Source of the DNA: Mycobacterium sp. 1274761.0
Lineage (GTDB): Bacteria; Actinomycetota; Actinomycetes; Mycobacteriales; Mycobacteriaceae
Assembly: GCF_001668615.1 (NCBI RefSeq)
Contig: NZ_LZMC01000056.1
Span: forward strand, 86,749 to 150,748
DNA: 64,000 nt
Direction of reading: 5' to 3'
The notes under the pieces were generated by a model that saw only the letters and a program-made list of their open reading frames with translations, made no database searches and was not told the origin of the DNA. How positions within the stretch are numbered: the stretch's first letter is position 1; each line of letters starts with the position of its first letter. Below are positions 16,017-23,755 of the stretch, piece after piece. A program made the translations under genes and the position numbers.

Positions 16017-17435
16017 CTACTGCGCCATCGCCTTTTCGACCACCGCGAGCCGCTCGGGAAGACCTGCGGCGCGGCGGATTTCGACGAACGCCTCGATCAT
16101 CGCGTCGGACAGCTCGTGCGGGTCTGACAGGGTCCGCCCGTCGGACAGCACCGAGATGTTGAGCTGGTCGACGTAACTCCAGACGGTGATGTTGAGTCCG
16201 CTTCCGGTGGTCAGTGGGCCGACCGAATAGATCTCGGTGACCAGCGCGCCGCCGACGCGACCGGGCTCGCGCGGGCCGGGCACATTCGATATCGGCAGGT
16301 TGAGCACCTTGTTCTGGCCGTCCTTTTCGGCGAGCCAGTGAAACAGCCGCTCAGCGGGTCCTGGCGGGAAGTACGACGACCATCTGCTGACCAACTCGGG
16401 CCCCATCAGGTTGTGTGTCTCCTTGGCCTCGACCGCGGCGTCGTGCACGGCGCGTACGCGTTCCAGCGGGTCCTCGAGTTGGATGGGCACCACCATCATC
16501 ACGCCGCTGAACCGGTTGCCCGAGATGCGTTCGGGGGAAAAGTCGAAACTGACTGGGACCGAGGCCAGCAGCGGGTGGTCGGCGTGACCGTCGTACTTCA
16601 GCGACAGCTTGCGTAGCGCGCCCGCGGACATCGCCAGCACCATGTCGTTGATCGTGACGTCCAGGTGCTTGGCGGTCTCCTTGACGTCGGCCAGCGCCAG
16701 CGAGGCGGTGGCGAACTTGCGCTCGGCGTCGATGCGGTGGTTCATGAATGACGGCGGAGGGGTGAACGGTCGCGTCAGTTCCGGCGACAGCTTTCTGCTG
16801 CTCTTGCGCACCCGGCCGATACCTTGTGCGGTGTATCGCATCACTGAAGGCAGGCGGCCGATCTGGCGCATGTGGTCGGCGACTGCCGTGCGCAGCAACT
16901 CCCCTCGGCCGGGCACGGACGACGTTGGGTTGGGCCCGTAGTCGCGCTGCGGTCCTGGATGCATGTCCATGCCGCGCGCCAACAGATTCGCCGAGGCAAC
17001 CCCGTCGGCCAGCGCGTGGTGGATCTTGCCGAGTACCGCGATGCGACCGTTGGCAAGGCCTTCGATGAAGTACATCTCCCACAGCGGCTTGCTGCGGTCC
17101 AGTGGCACGCTAGCGATCTTGCCAACCGCCTCGTCAAGCTGGCGACGGCCTCCTGGGCTGTCGACCCGATACGGGCGGACGTGGTATTCGAGGTCGACCT
17201 CGCAGTTCTGCCGCCACATGGGGTGGTGGAACTTGAACGGGATGTCGACCAGCTGATAGCAGAACGGCTCGAGCTTGCCGAGCCGGGCTTGGATGACTTT
17301 ACGAAACTCGTCGATTCCAAAGGTGCGGCCGCCGAGGTCGTCGAGCTCGATCACCGCCAGCTTCAGCGTATGCATGTGGACGGTGGGCGTCTCGGAATAC
17401 AGCAGTACCGCGTCCCACCCGCTGAGCCTCTTCAA
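16017..17435 (-). CDS. Wax ester synthase/diacylglycerol acyltransferase (Rv0221-like)
   Basis: A 472-residue WS/DGAT protein that esterifies acyl-CoA to diacylglycerol or long-chain alcohols. The catalytic HHxxxDG motif is seen in KIHHALADGVASANL near residue 130; other family blocks are LSGWDAVLLYSETP at the N-terminus, NDMVLAMSAGALR, ASVPVSFDFSPER and NLPISNVPGPR. The frame opens at a GTG (17444) that overlaps its own GGGAGG; the TTG at 17435, spaced 8 nt from AGGGAGG, gives MKRLSGWDAV, the start I recall for Rv0221, and is preferred. It follows lipC by 24 bp on the same strand, so synthesis and hydrolysis of neutral lipid are probably co-expressed. Confidence 0.88.
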   Translation of the reverse strand: MKRLSGWDAVLLYSETPTVHMHTLKLAVIELDDLGGRTFGIDEFRKVIQARLGKLEPFCYQLVDIPFKFHHPMWRQNCEVDLEYHVRPYRVDSPGGRRQLDEAVGKIASVPLDRSKPLWEMYFIEGLANGRIAVLGKIHHALADGVASANLLARGMDMHPGPQRDYGPNPTSSVPGRGELLRTAVADHMRQIGRLPSVMRYTAQGIGRVRKSSRKLSPELTRPFTPPPSFMNHRIDAERKFATASLALADVKETAKHLDVTINDMVLAMSAGALRKLSLKYDGHADHPLLASVPVSFDFSPERISGNRFSGVMMVVPIQLEDPLERVRAVHDAAVEAKETHNLMGPELVSRWSSYFPPGPAERLFHWLAEKDGQNKVLNLPISNVPGPREPGRVGGALVTEIYSVGPLTTGSGLNITVWSYVDQLNISVLSDGRTLSDPHELSDAMIEAFVEIRRAAGLPERLAVVEKAMAQ

Positions 17436-17459
17436 CTCCAGCACCTCCCTGCCAGGAGG

Positions 17460-18680
17460 CTATATAACCTCTTTCGCCTTCATCAGCGATCGGTTTCGGT
17501 GAACATGGTTGAGGAACAAGCCGATTGCCGTCGACACCGCGCCGGTGCGGGCACCGTCGGTCATGTCGAATCCGTGGCCGGCGCCCGGCAGTTCGATGTA
17601 GCTGACCACGTCGCGTGAAACGGCGCGCAGCCGCTCGACGAAGCTTCGGGCCTGCGCCACGGGGATGACGGAGTCGCCGGTTCCGTGAATCACGAGGAAC
17701 GGCGGCGCGTCAGGATGTACCTGGGCGATCGGCGAAGCCTTCCGGAAGATCTCGGGATGGCGATCGATCTTGCGCTTGACGACGACGCGCTCCAAGAAGT
17801 CGACGAACCGGTCCCGTTCCGGGGTCGAACGGTCCTCCCAGTCGTAGCGGCCGTAGATGCCCACCACCGCGTCGACGGAGGTATCCGAGCCCTCCGGCAG
17901 ATCCGCCTGCAGCTCGGGATCGTTGGGCGTCAGCCCGGCCAACGCGGACAGATGGCCACCGGCCGAACATCCCGCGATGGCGACGAAATTGCGGTCACCG
18001 CCGAACCGGTCGACGTTGGCGCGCGCCCACGCGATCGCGGTTTTGACGTCGGTGATGTGCTGCGGCCAGCGGTGATGCGGCGCGACTCGGTAGTTCACCG
18101 ACAGGCACACCCAGCCCTGCGCCGCCATCGCCGACATCAACGCATAGCCCTGCAGTTGCCTTCCACCGTGGATCCATGCGCCGCCCGGCACGAAGATCAT
18201 CACCGGTGCCGGCTCGACGGGCAGTTCCTTGGCGCGCCACACGTCCAGAAGCTGCGACGGGTGGTCGCCGTAGCGAACCGACGACCGGTGCAGGCTGCGA
18301 CGGTGCGTGCGCATCTTCAACACGGGGGCCTGCCGCTCCGGCGCCGGCCACTTGATCGGCAGTTCCGTGGGCGCCACGATGCCGCGCAGTGCGGCTTCGA
18401 GGACCGAATTGGTTGAGTCGAGCTCCTGCTTGCGGAGTTCGGGCAAGACCGGAGCTTTCTTTGACCGGCCGCTGCCGAAGAAGTCGGGGGCGTGCCGATA
18501 ACCCCAGATACCCATGGCGGTCACCACGCCGAGCGGTTCGAGGCGTTTTCCGATGAACGGTAGCGATGCTGATGCGACGCTCATCGCCAGAAGATAGTCA
18601 GAAGGGCCTGCACGCAGGAACCACTGAGCCTGTTTCACTATTTTGGGCGCGGTTTGCCGAGCATCCGGCGTTTCCGTCAT
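17460..18680 (-). CDS. lipC: HSL-family esterase LipC-like
   Basis: A 406-residue alpha/beta hydrolase from the ATG at 18680 (MTETPDARQTAPKI); M. tuberculosis LipC is about 403. Catalytic elements are the oxyanion box PGGAWIHGGRQ, the nucleophile AIAGCSAGGHLSAL, Asp in LVIHGTGDSVIPV and His in LPGAGHGFDM. It shares domain order and about the same segments with LipO, its neighbour 3 kb away, suggesting an old duplication. The frame extends to 18746, but TACGCT six bases before the ATG fits a leaderless -10, supporting 18680. lipC then wax synthase reproduces the Rv0220-Rv0221 order. A CRP-like site lies 81 bp upstream. Confidence 0.87.
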   Translation of the reverse strand: MTETPDARQTAPKIVKQAQWFLRAGPSDYLLAMSVASASLPFIGKRLEPLGVVTAMGIWGYRHAPDFFGSGRSKKAPVLPELRKQELDSTNSVLEAALRGIVAPTELPIKWPAPERQAPVLKMRTHRRSLHRSSVRYGDHPSQLLDVWRAKELPVEPAPVMIFVPGGAWIHGGRQLQGYALMSAMAAQGWVCLSVNYRVAPHHRWPQHITDVKTAIAWARANVDRFGGDRNFVAIAGCSAGGHLSALAGLTPNDPELQADLPEGSDTSVDAVVGIYGRYDWEDRSTPERDRFVDFLERVVVKRKIDRHPEIFRKASPIAQVHPDAPPFLVIHGTGDSVIPVAQARSFVERLRAVSRDVVSYIELPGAGHGFDMTDGARTGAVSTAIGLFLNHVHRNRSLMKAKEVI

Positions 18681-18760
18681 GGCGCGAGCGTACCCCCGTA
18701 CGGCCAATCGAAACGACAACATTTGGCAGTTGTCTACTCGTTGCACGTCAGAGCTCGGAT

Positions 18761-18776
18761 TGTGACGGTGATCACA
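18761..18776. promoter_or_regulatory. CRP (cAMP receptor protein) binding-site match
   Basis: TGTGACGGTGATCACA fits the consensus TGTGA-N6-TCACA with no mismatch; the same consensus is used by mycobacterial CRP (Rv3676). It lies 68 bp before the GTG of the fused acyl-CoA dehydrogenase (18844) and 81 bp from the lipC start (18680), so it could act on either or both. Confidence 0.75.
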
Positions 18777-18843
18777 TTTTGGGTGCTGCCAGAATGCGAG
18801 TTAACTTCTACTCGACACCCGTCAACGGCAAAGGACTTCCACT

Positions 18844-21012
18844 GTGAGCAAGTCAGCACTCGCCATCACCGACGAACACCAGGATCTTGCCGATTCGGCG
18901 ATTGGCCAGCTCACGCGGCTGAAAACCAGGGCTGCGGCGCGCGCTTCACTCGAGGGTGGGTCCGCACACCCCGACGACGTGTGGCGAGCGGCAGCGGAAC
19001 TGGGGTGGCTGGGTCTGGCGATCGCCGAGGAGCACGGCGGTTCGGGGTTCGGGCTCGCCGAGTTGGCGGTGGTGCTGGAGGCCCAGGGTCGCGAGTTGAG
19101 CCCCGGCCCCTTCCTGCCGACGGTGGCGGCGGCCGTGGTCATCGACCGTTGTGCATCGGATTCGCTTCGCGCGCAAGTGCTTCCGGGTCTCGCCGACGGA
19201 TCGCGGGTGGCGGCGCTGGGGTTGTCCGGGACCGTGGCCGTCGGGTCGGACCTCGTGGTGACCGGAGAGAGCCCGGCCGTGCTCGGCGCGCCCGACGCCG
19301 ATGTACTTGTGCTTGTAGCCGGTGACGACATCGTGGCGGTCGACGCCACCGCCGAGGGCGTCACGGTGGCGGCCCTCGAACCGTTGGACACCTCCCGCAG
19401 CATCGGATCGATAGCGCTTCGCGGCGTGACGGTGGCCGAGGACCGGGTACTGCGCGGCGCCGCCCGGCGGGCGCGCACGGTCTTCCGGATCCTGGCATCG
19501 GCCGAGGCGGTGGGCGTGGCCTGGGCGACGCTGGAGATGGCGGTCGACTACGCGAAGGTCCGCGAGCAGTTCGGCAGGACCATCGGCACGTTCCAGGCCG
19601 TCAAGCACCATGCCGCCAACATGCTCGTCGACGCCGAGCAGACCACGGCCGCCGTCTGGGATGCGGCCCGCGCCGAGGACATCGACAGCGCCTGGTTTCC
19701 CGCCGCCGTAGCCGCCTCACATGCCATCCGCGCGCAGGTCTTCAACGCTGAGAACAACATTCAGCTGCACGGTGGAATCGGCTTCACATGGGAACACGAT
19801 GCGCACCTTTACCTGCGTCGGGCCCGCACGCTGGCCCCGGTGATCGGTGACGGCGCGGACCCGTTGCTCGACGTGGTGGAGGGTCGTCGCAGCGGGCAGG
19901 CGCACGGGGCATCGTTCACGCTGCCCGAGGAAGCCGACGAGTACCGCAGGCAGGCGCAAGAGGCTGTCGAGCAGGTGCGGTCGCTGCCCGAAGACAAGCA
20001 GCGCGACTTCCTCGTCGACTCGGGATATCTTGTGCCGCACTGGCCCAAGCCGTGGGGGCGGGCGGCAGACGTGCTCGAGCAGTTGGTCATCGAGGAAGAG
20101 TTGGCTGACGTCGAGCGCGCGGACATGGGCATCACCGGTTGGGTGGCGCTGACCATTGCGCAGGCGGGCACCGACGATCAGCGCGAGCGATGGGTCGAAC
20201 CCGTGCTGCGCGGACAAACGATGTGGTGCCAGCTGTTCTCCGAACCGGGCGCGGGCTCGGACGCCGCCGCGGTGCGCACGGCCGCCAAGAAGGTCGACGG
20301 CGGCTGGAAGGTGACCGGCCAGAAGGTATGGACAAGCCTTGCGCAGCACTGCCAGTGGGGTCTGGCGACGGTCCGCACCGATCCCGACGCGCCCAAGCAC
20401 GCCGGTGTGACGATGATGGCCATCGACATGAAGGCCCCTGGCGTCACGGTCAATCCGCTGCGAGGGATCACCGGCGACGCGCACTTCAACGAAGTCTTCT
20501 TCGACGATGTCTTCGTGCCGGACTCCGACGTGGTCGGCGACGTGAACAAGGGCTGGCTGGTGGCGCGGGCCACGCTCGGCAATGAGCGCATCTCGATCGG
20601 CGGCGGCTCGGGCGGCTCGGTCGGTTTCGACGCCGACGACCTGATCAAGCTGCTCGACGGCGTGCCGGACTCCGTGGCGGCCCAACACGTCCGGCGGGCC
20701 GGTGAGGTGATCGCCGAGCTGCACACGCTTCGGCTGCTGAACCTTCGCCGCGCCAGCCGCGCCATCGCCGGCGCCGAACCGGGGCCGGAGGGCAATGTCA
20801 CCAAGCTGCTGGTGGCCGAATCCGGCCAGCACCTCACGGAATTGGGTCTCGCGCTGGCGGGATCGTCCGCGGTGGTGGGCGCCAACCAGAAGCTGATTCG
20901 CAGCTACTTGGGGGGTAGGGCGATGACGATCGCCGGCGGTACGTCGGAGATCACCCGCAACACGATCGCCGAGCGCATCCTGGGCCTCCCGCGCGACCCG
21001 CTGCTGAAATAG
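18844..21012 (+). CDS. Fused double acyl-CoA dehydrogenase (FadE6/FadE22-like)
   Basis: A 722-residue protein of two ACAD domains; GTG start with AAAGGA 8 nt upstream. The first half has LGLAIAEEHGGSGFGLAEL, REQFGRTIGTFQAVKHHAAN and NIQLHGGIGFTWEHDAH; the second half has VPHWPKPWGR, MWCQLFSEPGAGSDAAAVRT, VTGQKVWTSLA and RAMTIAGGTSEITRNTIAERILGLPRD. The length and order fit the mycobacterial FadE6/FadE22/FadE34 group (about 710-730 aa). It should dehydrogenate an acyl-CoA, with electrons passing to ETF. The order of the two half-types is opposite to that in the fused FadE at 7873. The CRP-like site upstream suggests cAMP control. It ends at a large palindrome shared with the convergent hydratase. 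Confidence 0.88.
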   Translation: MSKSALAITDEHQDLADSAIGQLTRLKTRAAARASLEGGSAHPDDVWRAAAELGWLGLAIAEEHGGSGFGLAELAVVLEAQGRELSPGPFLPTVAAAVVIDRCASDSLRAQVLPGLADGSRVAALGLSGTVAVGSDLVVTGESPAVLGAPDADVLVLVAGDDIVAVDATAEGVTVAALEPLDTSRSIGSIALRGVTVAEDRVLRGAARRARTVFRILASAEAVGVAWATLEMAVDYAKVREQFGRTIGTFQAVKHHAANMLVDAEQTTAAVWDAARAEDIDSAWFPAAVAASHAIRAQVFNAENNIQLHGGIGFTWEHDAHLYLRRARTLAPVIGDGADPLLDVVEGRRSGQAHGASFTLPEEADEYRRQAQEAVEQVRSLPEDKQRDFLVDSGYLVPHWPKPWGRAADVLEQLVIEEELADVERADMGITGWVALTIAQAGTDDQRERWVEPVLRGQTMWCQLFSEPGAGSDAAAVRTAAKKVDGGWKVTGQKVWTSLAQHCQWGLATVRTDPDAPKHAGVTMMAIDMKAPGVTVNPLRGITGDAHFNEVFFDDVFVPDSDVVGDVNKGWLVARATLGNERISIGGGSGGSVGFDADDLIKLLDGVPDSVAAQHVRRAGEVIAELHTLRLLNLRRASRAIAGAEPGPEGNVTKLLVAESGQHLTELGLALAGSSAVVGANQKLIRSYLGGRAMTIAGGTSEITRNTIAERILGLPRDPLLK

Positions 21013-21035
21013 CTGGGTCACCTCCCCCGCTCCCC

Positions 21036-21097
21036 CGCGAGCGTGCGTGTCTGCACACAACACGCCGCAGTATTTCGGCGTTACGTGCACGCTCGCG
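21036..21097. terminator. Nested palindrome between convergent genes
   Basis: Outer arms CGCGAGCGTGC (21036-21046) and GCACGCTCGCG (21087-21097) pair over 11 bp, and inside them ACGCCG (21062-21067) pairs with CGGCGT (21076-21081) around CAGTATTT. It lies between the stops of the fused FadE gene (21012) and the convergent hydratase gene (21115), so a hairpin would form in transcripts from both sides. It lacks a U-tract. I believe similar elements occur in several intergenic spaces of mycobacterial genomes, so it may also be a dispersed repeat. Confidence 0.6.
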
Positions 21098-21114
21098 ACG
21101 CGACCAACGTGCGC

Positions 21115-22110
21115 TCAGAACTGCAGAGCGGTGAAGCGCCAGTCCAGCACCGGCCGGTCGGCAGTACCGTCACCGACGGCGTAGACGATCGACCGCAGCT
21201 TGAGTACGCCACCGCGGCCGGCGGGCAGCGGCTCGGCGCCGTCGACGTGCACCTCGCTGTAGAGGGTGTCCCCCTCGTGCACAGGGCCGGTGTGGTCGCA
21301 CGACTCCCAGCCCAATATCGTCGCGATGTTCGGCAGTAACCGCGTGACTTGAGCGAACGCCAACCCGATCGTGTGGCCGCCGTAGACAAGGCGCTGGCCG
21401 CCAACACGCGAATCATGGTGGGTGGCAGCGATGTTCAGCGTCAGCCGCGCCAACTCCGGTGCGCTGGAGACGACGTCGGCAGTGCTGTGCAGAACCGCGC
21501 CGGCGATGCCTGGGTCGAAGTGCGCGCCGGGCACCCTCGCGCGGAATGCATCGGCGTCCCAGTCGGCGGTCGGATCGGGCGGCCGGTTGGACCCGGCGCC
21601 GATGGCCGACAGGTCGTCATGGTGGCCGGTGTCGACGGCCCCGTCGCGCAACGGAAGCATTGCGCAGCGGTGGAAGTCGAGCACCAGCCGCCCGAGCTGG
21701 TCGACGGTCGTCATGCGCAGCGCGGCAAGGCCCGTCGGGGCACGGCCCGGCCTGGTCGAATTTTGTTTGAGCGCGACGACCTCGGTGCGGGTGGACAAGG
21801 TGTCGCCGATGACCGGGAACCGGTGAAAAGACAGGCCACGGTAGAACAAGTTGGCCTTCACACGCTGGGTGGCCAGGGTCGTCTGGCCGATGGCAACATC
21901 GCAGACCAGTTGCGGATGAGCCAGCGCCACGGTCGCACCCGTCACGGCATTCGCGAGGTCCGCGTCCAGCGCCAGCCGCAGCCGGTCGCCGATGATCGAC
22001 TGGTGCACCGCCGCAGCGCCCGACGTCAGCGTCATCGAGGGCGCCCAATCGAAGACCTGTCCGATCTCGAGATCGTCGAAGTAGGGTCCGCCGGGTTCAT
22101 GACCGAGCAT
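21115..22110 (-). CDS. Double-hotdog MaoC-like hydratase (Rv0216-like)
   Basis: A 331-residue protein from an ATG at about 22110 (MLGHEPGGPYFDDLEIGQVF); the frame opens further upstream inside fadD4, where the sequence is Arg/Ala-rich shadow. Two hotdog-like halves are seen: YFDDLEIGQVFDWAPSMTLT with YRGLSFHRFPVIGDTLSTRTEVVAL, and VVSSAPELARLTLNIAATHHDSRVGGQRLVYGGHTIGLAFAQVTRLLPN with HEGDTLYSEVHVDGAEP. M. tuberculosis Rv0216 is about 337 aa and has this double-hotdog fold. The lack of a clean hydratase-2 motif makes the exact reaction uncertain; a thioester-binding or hydratase role is inferred. It follows fadD4 by about 14 bp on the same strand, as in Rv0214-Rv0216. Confidence 0.8.
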   Translation of the reverse strand: MLGHEPGGPYFDDLEIGQVFDWAPSMTLTSGAAAVHQSIIGDRLRLALDADLANAVTGATVALAHPQLVCDVAIGQTTLATQRVKANLFYRGLSFHRFPVIGDTLSTRTEVVALKQNSTRPGRAPTGLAALRMTTVDQLGRLVLDFHRCAMLPLRDGAVDTGHHDDLSAIGAGSNRPPDPTADWDADAFRARVPGAHFDPGIAGAVLHSTADVVSSAPELARLTLNIAATHHDSRVGGQRLVYGGHTIGLAFAQVTRLLPNIATILGWESCDHTGPVHEGDTLYSEVHVDGAEPLPAGRGGVLKLRSIVYAVGDGTADRPVLDWRFTALQF

Positions 22111-22124
22111 TGACACAGCTTGCC

Positions 22125-23645
22125 CTATGAGTACTTGGCGATCAGCTCCTGCTTGTACAGCTTGCCGGTGTCGGTGCGCGGCAGCTGCGGCTCGAAGGAG
22201 ATGGAGCGCGGACATTTGTAGTGCGCCAGGCGGTCCCGCAGCCAGCTCAGCAGCTCCTCGGCGAACCCGTCGGTGGCGTCGGCGGGGTCGACCGTCTGCA
22301 CCACGGCCTTGACGCGCTGGCCCATCTCCTCGTCGGGAATACCGAACACGGCCGCATCCATCACCTTCGGGTGCGTGACCAACATGTTCTCCGCCTCTTG
22401 CGGGTAGATGTTCACCCCGCCGGAAATGATCATGTGGTGACGCCGGTCGGTGAGATAGAGGTAGCCCTCTTCATCGAGATACCCGATGTCGCCGACCGTC
22501 TTCCAGCCGTGCTTGCTGCGTGACTTCGCCGTCTTCTCCGGATCATTGAGGTACTCGAAGTCGTAGCCGCCCTCGAAGTAGATCTCACCGGCCTGGCCAG
22601 GAGGCAGTTCGTTGCCGTCCTCGTCGAGGATGTGTAGGGCACCGGCCATCGGCCGGCCGACCGACCCTGGATGAGTCAGCCATTCCTCGGCCGTGATCAG
22701 CGTCGACCCGTGTGCCTCTGATGAGGCGTAGTACTCGTCGACGATCGGTCCCCACCAGTCGATCATCTGTTTCTTGATCTCCACGGGACACGGCGCGGCG
22801 GCGTGCATCACCCGCTTCAGGCTGGAGAGGTCGTACGAATTCCGCACGTCCTCAGGCAGTTTCAGCATGCGGGTGAACATCGCAGGCACAAACTGCCCGT
22901 GCGTCACGCGATGGCGCTGGATCGCCTCGAGGCAGCCTTCGGCGTCGAACTTCTCCATCACGACAGTGGTGATGCCGCCGGCCTGGATCGTCATCGACCA
23001 CACCGACGGCGCGGTGTGGTAGAGCGGTGCAGGGCTGAGGTAGACGGCTTCGGGGTCGAGCCAGAAACTGACCAGCGCTGACATCATGCCTGGCGCTTCG
23101 GACGGCGGTAGGTGCGGCAACTCCCGCTTGATGCCCTTTGGCCGACCGGTGGTGCCCGACGAGTACTGCAGCAGATCGCCCTCGATCTCGTCATCGATCG
23201 GTGTATCAGGCTGGTCGGCAACACATTCGGGGTAGCTATGCCAGCCCTCGAGGTCGTCCCCAGCGATGATCAGCAGCTCGGGCAGGCCGTTCGGCAGTTC
23301 GGTGGCCAGGCCCTCCAACGTCTTCTGAAGGGCGGCCGAGCCGACGATCGCCTTGGCGCTGCTGTTGTCGATGATGTAGGCCGCCTCCGCGGAGGTCAGG
23401 TGGGTGTTGATCGGGACGTAGTAGAGACCGCTGCGCCGGGCCGCCCACATCGCGACGTGGTAGTGCTCGTTGTTCTCCATCAGGATCGCGACGGCGTCGC
23501 CCTCGCGCAGGCCGTGGGCGCGGAAGTAGTGCGCGAGCCGGTTGGCCTTGACCTCGAGTTCACCAAACGTCACCGTCATCCCCGACGGATGCATGATGAC
23601 GGCGGGCTTCAGGGGGTGTGCTTCGGCATGCTCGCGAATCTGCAT
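22125..23645 (-). CDS. fadD4: Fatty-acyl-CoA synthetase FadD4-like
   Basis: A 506-residue ANL ligase with the P-loop LLQYSSGTTGRPKGIKREL, APLYHTAPSVWSM, EYYASSEAHGSTLI, VGDIGYLDEEGYLYLTDRRHHMIISGGVNIYPQEAENML (hinge) and the C-terminal lysine in LPRTDTGKLYKQELIAKYS. It should adenylate a carboxylic acid and form the CoA thioester. The start MQIREHAEAHP is preceded by TAGAGT six bases away, consistent with a leaderless promoter. It forms an operon with the double-hotdog hydratase. A 16-bp palindrome upstream probably controls it. Confidence 0.85.
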   Translation of the reverse strand: MQIREHAEAHPLKPAVIMHPSGMTVTFGELEVKANRLAHYFRAHGLREGDAVAILMENNEHYHVAMWAARRSGLYYVPINTHLTSAEAAYIIDNSSAKAIVGSAALQKTLEGLATELPNGLPELLIIAGDDLEGWHSYPECVADQPDTPIDDEIEGDLLQYSSGTTGRPKGIKRELPHLPPSEAPGMMSALVSFWLDPEAVYLSPAPLYHTAPSVWSMTIQAGGITTVVMEKFDAEGCLEAIQRHRVTHGQFVPAMFTRMLKLPEDVRNSYDLSSLKRVMHAAAPCPVEIKKQMIDWWGPIVDEYYASSEAHGSTLITAEEWLTHPGSVGRPMAGALHILDEDGNELPPGQAGEIYFEGGYDFEYLNDPEKTAKSRSKHGWKTVGDIGYLDEEGYLYLTDRRHHMIISGGVNIYPQEAENMLVTHPKVMDAAVFGIPDEEMGQRVKAVVQTVDPADATDGFAEELLSWLRDRLAHYKCPRSISFEPQLPRTDTGKLYKQELIAKYS

Positions 23646-23668
23646 GGCTGAACTCTACGATGCCCGAA

Positions 23669-23684
23669 CTTGACAGGTGTCAAG
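23669..23684. promoter_or_regulatory. 16-bp palindromic operator upstream of fadD4
   Basis: CTTGACAGGTGTCAAG has perfect 7-bp arms around GG. On the minus strand it places a TTGACA-like -35 element about 20 bp before the TAGAGT -10 of fadD4, so a bound repressor would block that promoter. It is also about 70 bp from the divergent cyclase gene. The cognate regulator is not visible in this window. Confidence 0.6.
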
Positions 23685-23755
23685 AGGGTCAAACGCGCAG
23701 GTAGTCAGTCGCCGCGGACTTACCATGACGCATCCGGTGAAGCGGGGGTGCAGTG

